Assembly: GCA_049682815.1 (NCBI GenBank) | Contig: JBAUII010000003.1 | Location: 1 to 7,991 of the forward strand | DNA length: 7,991 nucleotides | Direction of reading: 5' to 3' | DNA from: DASWID01 sp049682815 | GTDB lineage: Bacteria > Desulfobacterota_D > UBA1144 > Nemesobacterales > CSP1-2 | In this document: positions 1 to 4,592 of the stretch, piece by piece | Position numbering within the stretch: position 1 is the first letter of the stretch | How the letters are laid out: every line of letters begins with the position of its first letter | The notes under the pieces: model-generated | What the model saw: the letters and a program-made list of their open reading frames with translations, nothing else | The model's database searches: none | What the model was told of the DNA's origin: nothing | Made by a program: the position numbers and the translations under genes

Positions 1-17
1 TTTCAGGGCATTTCATT

Positions 18-452
18 TCACTCCGTTGCCATATAAAGATCCATTGGCTCCTTGAGTCCCGCGAGTTGTTCAGTTCCTCGCGCTGCAAAACGAATGCCCG
101 AACCGGCGAAAAGCGCTGCCAGGGAACCTCCTTCCGATATACCAAAGAGTGTGGCAGTCTCGATATTCACGGCATCAAGAACAGCTCGAACGTCGTCCAT
201 ACGTTCATCCATGTTTGGGAGATCCGTCACGGCATCCGACAAACCTGTGCCTCGCTTGTCAAACATAACAACCCGCGAGAAGCTCCCCAGCCGGCGTAAC
301 CAACGAGCGAAGTTCGGCTCGTCCCAGTAGTTCTCGATATGCGAGACAAATCCCGGGATCAAAACAATATCAATTGGCCCTTTACCGAAGACTTGATATG
401 CGATATGGACATTTCCGGTCTTCGCGTAGCGTGTTTCCGGCATCATCATCAC
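18..452 (-). pseudogene. Internally deleted alpha/beta hydrolase-adenylate cyclase fusion (relic)
   Basis: Residues 4-116 read as the N-terminal part of the alpha/beta hydrolase found in hydrolase-adenylate cyclase fusion proteins: PETRYAKTG start, oxyanion-side LIPGFVSH, FDKRGTGLSD, ERMDDVRAVLDA, and the nucleophile elbow FGISEGG with Ser106. Family members normally continue with LFAATYPERT and run to roughly 430-500 residues. Here the frame passes at about residue 115-117 (near bases 102-110) straight into AGSGIRFAARGTEQLAGLK, which resembles the extreme C-terminus of the class III cyclase domain (typically VAGSGIRFEDRG..ALKG). The catalytic Asp and His of the hydrolase and the whole cyclase catalytic core are missing, so neither activity is expected. 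The frame stays open across the junction and ends at a TGA. Four consecutive ATG codons open it; the family start corresponds to the fourth, and no clear Shine-Dalgarno is visible. Family recognition is from memory of the motifs. A short functional product or an assembly artefact cannot be excluded. Confidence 0.75.
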
Positions 453-637
453 TGCAATAATTTAACGGAAAAAGCCTTTGAAAGAAAAGGTCTTGAATTT
501 ACCGCTCAATTTCCGTATTGAATGACTTCATGCATCAATAATAAATATTCTTAATTCCTTGCTAAGTGTGAGGTGTGAGATGTGCCACTCTGATTCAACC
601 AAACTTCCCAATTGGCATTATACTTAACTCATATATT

Positions 638-2167
638 ATGGTTGCAAGGGTGTTAAGCAGCGCTCTATTGGGTGTTGACGCATATCTGGTGGAGGTAGAG
701 GTGGATATCGCATCTGGATTTCCACATTTCTCCACCGTCGGACTTCCCGAAGGTGCCGTTAAAGAGAGTAAAGATAGGGTAAAAGCAGCGATTAAGAACT
801 GTGGGTACTATTTCCCTCGGAAGAGGATTACAGTAAACCTCGCCCCCGCGGACAGGAGGAAGGAGGGGTCAGCCTTTGATCTACCGATATCGGTTGGCAT
901 TCTCTCTGCGATAGGAATCCTTAATTCAAATTGTACCCATGAATATGCAATCCTGGGGGAATTATCTCTGGACGGGAAGGTCAAGGCGATCAAAGGTGCG
1001 CTTCCGACCGCTATCTGTGTGAGGGATTCAAGACTCAGGGGATTGATAATTCCAAAGGAGAACGAGGAGGAAGCGGCCGTGGTAGAAGGTGTCGATGTAT
1101 TGGCGGTTGATTCACTCCACGACGTAGTGGAGTTCCTTTCGGGAAAGTTTGGGATTCAGCCGACAAAGATTGATGTTGAGCAGGTTTTCAAGCAATGCCG
1201 TGAGTACCAGATTGACTTCCAGGAGGTAAAAGGACAGGAGCATGTGAAAAGGGCTCTTGAAGTAGCGGCAGCAGGGGGTCACAACGTTCTCATGATGGGT
1301 TCGCCGGGGACAGGAAAGACGATGTTGGCGAGGAGACTCCCGTGTATCCTGCCGGATATGAGCTTCGAAGAAGCCCTTGAAACGACAAAGATTTACTCAG
1401 TCTCCGGAATGATTCCTGCACACTCGTCGCTGATCGCGACAAGACCATTCCGCTCTCCGCATCACACGATAAGCGATGCGGGCTTAATTGGAGGTGGCGC
1501 TATTCCGCGGCCGGGAGAGGTCAGCCTTGCCCACAATGGTGTTTTGTTTCTCGATGAGCTTCCCGAATTCAGGAAGAACGTTTTGGAGGTGATGCGTCAA
1601 CCCCTCGAAGACGGCTTTGTGACAATCTCAAGGGCGCTCACCTCGATTACCTACCCATCGAGATTTATGTTAGTCGCTGCTATGAATCCTTGTCCATGTG
1701 GTTATTATGGAGATCCACTGAAGGAATGTACATGTTCTCCCATTCTGATTCAAAAATACAGAGCAAAGGTGTCGGGTCCGCTTTTGGACAGAATTGATAT
1801 TCATATCGAGGTCCCACCCGTCAGGTACAAAGAGCTTTCTGGCGAGGACAAGGGCGAGACGTCTTCTGAGATAAGAACACGAGTGAACACTGCACGCGGG
1901 ATTCAGAAAGAGAGGTTTGGGAGGATGAAGATTCACTCCAATTCGCAGATGCCTCCGAGGGTTGTGAGAAAGTTTTCAAAGCCTGATGAGGCAGGGCATA
2001 AGCTCCTCGAGACTGCTATAAACAAGTTTGGGCTGAGCGCGAGGGCATATGACAGGATCCTGAAAGTGGCACGCACAATTTCCGATCTCGAAGGCTCTGA
2101 GCAGATCAAATCACACCACATTTCAGAGGCAATACAGTATAGAACGCTGGATAGGAATTTGATTTAG
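638..2167 (+). CDS. comM: ComM/YifB family AAA+ ATPase (Mg-chelatase-like)
   Basis: This is a complete 509-residue protein, the usual length for the family (E. coli YifB is about 506). Domains in order: ribosomal-S5-like ChlI N-domain (about 1-165, with GFPHFSTVGLPEGAVKES), AAA+ core (about 190-395) with Walker A GSPGTGKT at 221-228 and Walker B GVLFLDE at 301-307, a four-cysteine cluster CPC..CTC at 352, 354, 364 and 366, arginine finger in GPLLDR (Arg385), and the Mg-chelatase C-terminal helical domain (about 410-505). In naturally competent bacteria ComM is a hexameric helicase that drives branch migration of incoming DNA during recombination; in other bacteria the role is poorly defined. 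The frame is open from a GTG at 575, but those 21 extra residues do not look like the family. Homologues begin with M-x-A-K/R-V-L-S-S, so the ATG at 638 is chosen although no good Shine-Dalgarno precedes it. It stands alone, divergent from the relic at 18-452. No lesion is visible. Confidence 0.96.
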   Translation: MVARVLSSALLGVDAYLVEVEVDIASGFPHFSTVGLPEGAVKESKDRVKAAIKNCGYYFPRKRITVNLAPADRRKEGSAFDLPISVGILSAIGILNSNCTHEYAILGELSLDGKVKAIKGALPTAICVRDSRLRGLIIPKENEEEAAVVEGVDVLAVDSLHDVVEFLSGKFGIQPTKIDVEQVFKQCREYQIDFQEVKGQEHVKRALEVAAAGGHNVLMMGSPGTGKTMLARRLPCILPDMSFEEALETTKIYSVSGMIPAHSSLIATRPFRSPHHTISDAGLIGGGAIPRPGEVSLAHNGVLFLDELPEFRKNVLEVMRQPLEDGFVTISRALTSITYPSRFMLVAAMNPCPCGYYGDPLKECTCSPILIQKYRAKVSGPLLDRIDIHIEVPPVRYKELSGEDKGETSSEIRTRVNTARGIQKERFGRMKIHSNSQMPPRVVRKFSKPDEAGHKLLETAINKFGLSARAYDRILKVARTISDLEGSEQIKSHHISEAIQYRTLDRNLI

Positions 2168-2265
2168 GGAAGTGGCGACAGATGTCACCAATTATTAGCG
2201 AGGAGTATAAGACTAATCGAAAAGTATTATCAATTATAGGCTCGATAATCATCTGGCAATGGGGT

Positions 2266-2294
2266 TTGACTTCATTGGTTTAACTTATTAACTT
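2266..2294 (+). promoter_or_regulatory. Weak candidate sigma-70 promoter for the DUF4160-DUF2442 pair
   Basis: A good -35-like TTGACT lies at 2266-2271, 60 bp before the DUF4160 ATG. With a 17-bp spacer the -10 position (2289-2294, TAACTT) matches only half of TATAAT; the surrounding stretch is AT-rich and other registers are possible. The call rests on the -35 match and on position alone. Confidence 0.25.
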
Positions 2295-2330
2295 TCATAA
2301 GGTGAGAACTGTAATCTAGTAATCAGCAAA

Positions 2331-2567
2331 ATGCCGACAGTCAGGGGTATCGTTGGTCCTTATCGTTTTTTCTTTTATAGCTTTGATTGTCAAGAGCCAA
2401 TGCATGTACATGTTCAGCGAGAAAAAATGATATGTAAATTCTGGCTTGACCCAATTTCGTTGAGCCAAAACTATGGTTTTTCACCAAAGGAGGTTAACGT
2501 TATACGTAGAATGGTTAAAACCAATCTTAAGAAACTTATTGAGGCATGGCATGAACATTGTGGTTAA
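2331..2567 (+). CDS. DUF4160 domain protein, first gene of a two-gene module
   Basis: A 78-residue protein that matches the DUF4160 pattern over its whole length: MPTV start, YRFFFYS (11-17), EPMHVHV with His25 and His27, KFWLDP (36-41), NYGF (47-50) and a C-terminal helix ending in EAWHEH. The function of the family is not established; the conserved EP-HVHV motif suggests a metal-binding or catalytic site, but this is inference. It is followed by a DUF2442 gene whose start overlaps its stop by 17 nt, the usual arrangement for these two families. Such pairs behave genomically like small toxin-antitoxin or defence-associated modules (small, coupled, mobile, near transposon debris), but no toxic activity can be read from the sequence. 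The gene is more AT-rich than comM upstream, consistent with acquisition. No strong Shine-Dalgarno precedes the ATG, and MPTV is the family's usual beginning. Confidence 0.88.
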   Translation: MPTVRGIVGPYRFFFYSFDCQEPMHVHVQREKMICKFWLDPISLSQNYGFSPKEVNVIRRMVKTNLKKLIEAWHEHCG

Positions 2568-2847
2568 AACTGATTTGAAAATCAAAGACGTTAAAGTTTC
2601 CAAAGACACTATAACTGCCCATCTTACCGATGGACGTACGATTAGTGTACCCATAGCTTGGTCATGGCGATTAGCGGAGGCCACACCCGAAGAGCGAGCT
2701 AATTTTCAGATTATAGCTGACGGCCACGGCGTTCACTGGCCTGATATTGACGAAGATATTAGTGCTGAAGGAATGTTATATGGTACGCCAGCCCACCGAC
2801 CGAAGCAAACGAAGTCAAAATATAAAAAAGGTCGGGTCGGGGGTTGA
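2551..2847 (+). CDS. DUF2442 domain protein, second gene of the module
   Basis: A 98-residue protein with the DUF2442 signatures: DGRTISVPIAWSWRL (27-41), ATPEERANF (44-52), and HWPDIDEDISAEGMLYG (62-78). After the domain comes a basic, probably disordered tail (about 81-98, KQTKSKYKKGR) that could contact nucleic acid. The frame is open further upstream, but the ATG at 2551 is preferred: it gives the family-like N-terminus MNIVVKTDLKI and has a GAGG at 2541-2544, 6 nt upstream. That start overlaps the DUF4160 stop by 17 nt, which suggests translational coupling. Function is unknown; by analogy with other small overlapping pairs it could be the partner or antidote of DUF4160, but nothing in the sequence shows which would be which. 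No terminator is evident after it, and repeat-rich noncoding DNA begins about 40 bp downstream. Confidence 0.88.
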   Translation: MNIVVKTDLKIKDVKVSKDTITAHLTDGRTISVPIAWSWRLAEATPEERANFQIIADGHGVHWPDIDEDISAEGMLYGTPAHRPKQTKSKYKKGRVGG

Positions 2848-2888
2848 AATACGAGGTTTTCTTTAATGGTCGAGTTAAGGTGCCAAGG

Positions 2889-2906
2889 GTAAACGGTGTA
2901 AACGGT
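2889..2906. repeat. Tandem 9-bp direct repeat (GTAAACGGT x2)
   Basis: Two perfect adjacent copies of GTAAACGGT lie at 2889-2897 and 2898-2906, directly abutting the left inverted repeat that starts at 2907. GGTGCCA also occurs twice nearby (from 2879 and from 2904). Its position at the edge of the repeat suggests it belongs to the mobile element's end or to its target, but this is inference. Confidence 0.7.
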
Positions 2907-2927
2907 GCCAGGCATGCATATTGACTT
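2907..2927 (+). repeat. Left arm of inverted repeat pair A
   Basis: This 21-bp segment starts GCCAGGCATGCA and ends TTGACTT. It matches the reverse complement of 3124-3144 at 20 of 21 positions; the mismatch is the T/A in the middle. It contains a GCATGC palindrome (2912-2917). Sequences of this type are known around REP-associated tyrosine transposases; assignment to that class is inference from the neighbouring transposase relic. Confidence 0.8.
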
Positions 2928-3123
2928 AACACTTTGGAAGCAATAAAAGTTTATTCATCCTCTATATTGCGAGCGGCTCAATATTAGCCATAAATCCCAC
3001 TTTGTAGCGAAGGATAGTTACTCATTATTCTGGCAAGTTTTTTACCTAAAACTCATTCCACTCCCTGTCTGACTGACCCAAATATTCTATTTCTAATCTT
3101 TCTATGCAAAATACAATCGTCTA

Positions 3124-3144
3124 AAGTCAATTTGCATGCCTGGC
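3124..3144 (-). repeat. Right arm of inverted repeat pair A
   Basis: This arm reads AAGTCAATTTGCATGCCTGG then C on the plus strand and pairs with 2907-2927 at 20 of 21 positions. After one mismatched base, the flanking CC at 3146-3147 pairs with GG at 2904-2905. It ends only 18 bp before the left arm of pair B. Confidence 0.8.
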
Positions 3145-3162
3145 CCCAAATTTATTTGAAAT

Positions 3163-3189
3163 AATGGGGTCATTGCTTGACTTTGTACT
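3163..3189 (+). repeat. Left arm of inverted repeat pair B
   Basis: This 27-bp segment matches the reverse complement of 3548-3574 at 26 of 27 positions. Inside it is a small hairpin, GTCA-TTGCT-TGAC (3169-3181), of the sort HUH/Y1 transposases recognise as folded single-stranded DNA. It abuts the first recognisable codons of the transposase relic, so the original gene start has been lost. Confidence 0.85.
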
Positions 3190-3190
3190 G

Positions 3191-3610
3191 GCTATATACC
3201 TTCATAACGCGGAAAAGCTAAGCAGAAGATATTCTTGGAAGACGCCGATTGAAGGAATCTTCTCGATCTAACCGACAGGGAGATAGAACAGCGAAAATGG
3301 AAGTACTATGCCTATTGTGAAATGAACACTCACTACGATCTATTTTTATGTTTCGTTTGATGAAATGATGGATCGGAGAAATGCTGGGGCATATAGAGCG
3401 AGGGTGTACTTGTTGAGCGGTGTGGCGAGTCCGGAGCTCAAGGCTGTCGCAGGGGAATTTAGCATTTCGACCACGAGCGTTTCAAAGATGCATGAAGAGA
3501 TTGAGAGAATGGGCGAAATCGACCTAAGACTCCAAACAATGCTTAGGAGTACAAAGTCAGGCAATGACCCCATTCTTCTTTTTGCAAGAAATTTCAGAAT
3601 GGCAATTTGA
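3191..3610 (+). pseudogene. Remnant of REP-associated tyrosine transposase (Y1_Tnp, RAYT)
   Basis: Several frames together resemble a RAYT. Bases 3191-3212 give AIY then, after a frame change, FITR (family: YHVxxRG). Bases 3208-3249 give RGKAKQKIFLEDAD, followed by an in-frame TGA. The same frame continues with YYAYCEMNTHYDLFL (about 3304-3348), which corresponds to the family's catalytic YAYCLMxNHYHLL; the second His of the HUH motif is Asp here. Two stops follow at 3358-3363. The C-terminal DnaA-like helix-turn-helix then appears in another frame from ATG 3365: YRARVYLLSG..SPELKAVAGEFSISTTSVSKM. The transposase core between them, including the expected catalytic Tyr region and GHLFQGR-like segment, is missing. 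Intact members are about 200-330 residues. The right inverted repeat lies inside the last frame. The 81-residue ORF at 3365-3610 could in principle be expressed as a stand-alone HTH peptide, but I see no Shine-Dalgarno for it. Confidence 0.78.
3548..3574 (-). repeat. Right arm of inverted repeat pair B
   Basis: Partner of 3163-3189, 26 of 27 positions matching. It holds the hairpin GTCA-GGCAA-TGAC (3556-3568) followed by CCCC. It overlaps the end of the transposase HTH frame, as is common when the repeat forms the 3' end of the element. Confidence 0.85.
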
Positions 3611-3612
3611 CT

Positions 3613-3632
3613 AGTTTTTATTAATAAAAACT
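3613..3632. terminator. Perfect 20-bp AT-rich palindrome, possible weak terminator
   Basis: AGTTTTTATT followed directly by AATAAAAACT is a perfect palindrome between the end of the transposase relic and the stop codon (3636-3638) of the minus-strand exported-protein gene. As RNA it would form a weak A/U stem with T-rich flanks on either strand, so it could act as a modest bidirectional terminator. The palindrome is certain; the function is not, because the stem has almost no G:C pairs. Confidence 0.35.
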
Positions 3633-3635
3633 TAA

Positions 3636-4538
3636 CTACTGGGCTTCCGTACTCTTTCCTTTCGACTCGCTCGCCTTTGAATCGCCTGAAGGCTTTACCT
3701 CCCGCTTCTCTACCTTCTGCCTGATTACCATCGGTTTTCCAGTCCTGTAACGCTCAAATCTCGCTAGGGCCCGTTTTTTTGCAAATTCTGAACTCTCTTT
3801 ATCATAAGTGACCTTTACATCCGAGGGCGCTATAAACCGGCTATCGGGGATTTTCCGTTTTTCCTCTATCTTTGTTGCAATTAATTCATGTGAGGATCCT
3901 ATCTGCTCTGTGATTATCTTGAGTGGAATCTTAGCGGTCCTCCAAATCCAACTCTTGTTATAATGATAGTATTCCTGACCGCTCTCCAAAAGCTCAAATA
4001 ATTCCTTTGAACTCAATTTTTCCCCGCTCTCGTAAACATCACATTGACGTCCTAATATGGTATCTGTACCTACCTTTTTCCCTAAACCGAGCAGGTCAAA
4101 AGAGATAATCCCTTTCTTCTCCATCCTGCCGTAAAAAGCCTTCTTCTCTTCTAATGATAAATTTTCGTAGGCAACTTTTCCGTACTTCTTGGAGTTATCT
4201 GTCTTTACCCCTATTTTCCCAGTTAAATTAACCCTGTATATGTAATCCGGGGTAAAAATCTGCAGGGTTTCTACATCAGTGGTCTTGGTTGTTTCCTTAG
4301 GGTCGGGCACGGCCATTTTTGTTAGTTTCGCAAGCTTATCCCCTTTTATGGAGACCACTTCCGTACCTCTATAAATCCTATCGTGACCATATTCGCTTTT
4401 GATGGCGTAGTGGATCACAGCACTCTTAAACGGATAGTTGGTTATATATGGATTTACAAGGTCTTCATCACCAGCAAATGATAAACAAGGAAAGAGCAAT
4501 ACAATCACGTTAACTGTCGAGAGTAACAATCTATTCAT
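3636..4538 (-). CDS. Exported protein of unknown function (LolA/DUF4412-like features)
   Basis: A 300-residue protein starting at the ATG 4538-4536, chosen over the upstream TTG at 4553 because AAAGGA lies 6 nt before it and it opens directly onto a signal peptide (MNRLL, hydrophobic core 4-19, likely cleavage after SFA at about 22). The preceding residues are LFPC, not a convincing lipobox, so it is probably soluble and periplasmic. The mature part (about 35-245) is rich in alternating beta strands and contains ILGRQCDVYE (161-170) and WIWRTAKIPLKI (198-209). These resemble the xLGyxCxVYe and WvWkxxxlPLki elements of LolA-like/DUF4412-like periplasmic proteins that bind acyl groups or lipids; this is a fold-level analogy only. 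The last ~25 residues are a charged K/E/S tail. It follows the cytochrome gene on the same strand by 54 bp, with a hairpin terminator between them. I do not recognise a specific family. Confidence 0.85.
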   Translation of the reverse strand: MNRLLLSTVNVIVLLFPCLSFAGDEDLVNPYITNYPFKSAVIHYAIKSEYGHDRIYRGTEVVSIKGDKLAKLTKMAVPDPKETTKTTDVETLQIFTPDYIYRVNLTGKIGVKTDNSKKYGKVAYENLSLEEKKAFYGRMEKKGIISFDLLGLGKKVGTDTILGRQCDVYESGEKLSSKELFELLESGQEYYHYNKSWIWRTAKIPLKIITEQIGSSHELIATKIEEKRKIPDSRFIAPSDVKVTYDKESSEFAKKRALARFERYRTGKPMVIRQKVEKREVKPSGDSKASESKGKSTEAQ

Positions 4539-4544
4539 TTTTTG

Positions 4545-4550
4545 TCCTTT
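4545..4550 (-). promoter_or_regulatory. Ribosome binding site (AAAGGA) of the exported-protein gene
   Basis: AAAGGA on the minus strand lies 6 nt before the ATG at 4538 and only just beyond the T-tract of the upstream hairpin. It decides the start codon: a TTG start at 4553 would place this site inside the coding region. Confidence 0.75.
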
Positions 4551-4551
4551 C

Positions 4552-4585
4552 AAAAAAAGGAGGGGGACTCAAGAGTGAGTCCCCC
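4552..4585 (-). terminator. Intrinsic terminator after the cytochrome gene
   Basis: On the minus strand, GGGGGACTC and GAGTCCCCC form a perfect 9-bp stem (4562-4570 pairing with 4577-4585) with a 6-nt loop, followed by TCC and then seven T residues (4552-4558). The hairpin begins 7 bp after the stop codon of the 698-aa gene. The T-tract runs straight into the ribosome binding site of the next gene, so any expression of that gene from upstream depends on read-through. Confidence 0.9.
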
Positions 4586-4592
4586 AGAACTG

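Larger units (their letters stand above)
2907..3144. mobile_element. Candidate 238-bp nonautonomous (MITE/REP-like) element A
   Basis: The segment is bounded by the 20/21 inverted repeats at 2907-2927 and 3124-3144. The interior (2928-3123) is AT-rich and holds no reading frame, RNA gene or motif I recognise. It forms most of the gene-free stretch between the DUF2442 gene and the transposase relic. No clear target-site duplication is visible, which fits Y1/HUH-type elements but also fits two unrelated solo repeats. Confidence 0.35.
3163..3574 (+). mobile_element. 412-bp decayed RAYT-type (Y1/HUH) element B
   Basis: The 26/27-matching inverted repeats at 3163-3189 and 3548-3574 enclose a broken REP-associated tyrosine transposase. 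Each terminal arm can fold a small hairpin with a GTCA/TGAC stem. The transposase lacks its 5' end and its middle, so the unit cannot move by itself; it could be a nonautonomous substrate for an intact relative elsewhere. The near-perfect arms contrast with the badly decayed interior, which suggests that the ends are younger or under selection, or that this is a young copy of an already defective element. Confidence 0.65.

Noticed and set aside
575..637. N-terminal extension of ComM starting at GTG 575
   Set aside because: The 21 extra residues lack any family resemblance; homologues start at the MxA(K/R)VLSS motif, which is the ATG at 638.
2173..2190. Possible terminator hairpin after comM (TGGCGACA with TGTCACCA)
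   Set aside because: The loop would be only 2 nt, the stem has an internal mismatch and no T-tract follows.
2473..2847. Longer 124-aa version of the DUF2442 protein starting at ATG 2473
   Set aside because: The first 26 residues are read out of frame from the DUF4160 gene and do not resemble the family; ATG 2551 has a GAGG at suitable distance.
3365..3610. Stand-alone 81-aa HTH protein
   Set aside because: It matches only the C-terminal DnaA-like domain of a RAYT transposase whose other parts lie broken just upstream, and it runs through the element's terminal repeat; treated as part of the pseudogene.
2848..3635. CRISPR array or tRNA in the repeat-rich stretch
   Set aside because: The repeats are two inverted pairs plus one 9-bp tandem, not regularly spaced direct repeats, and no cloverleaf or T-loop GTTCRA-type motif is visible.
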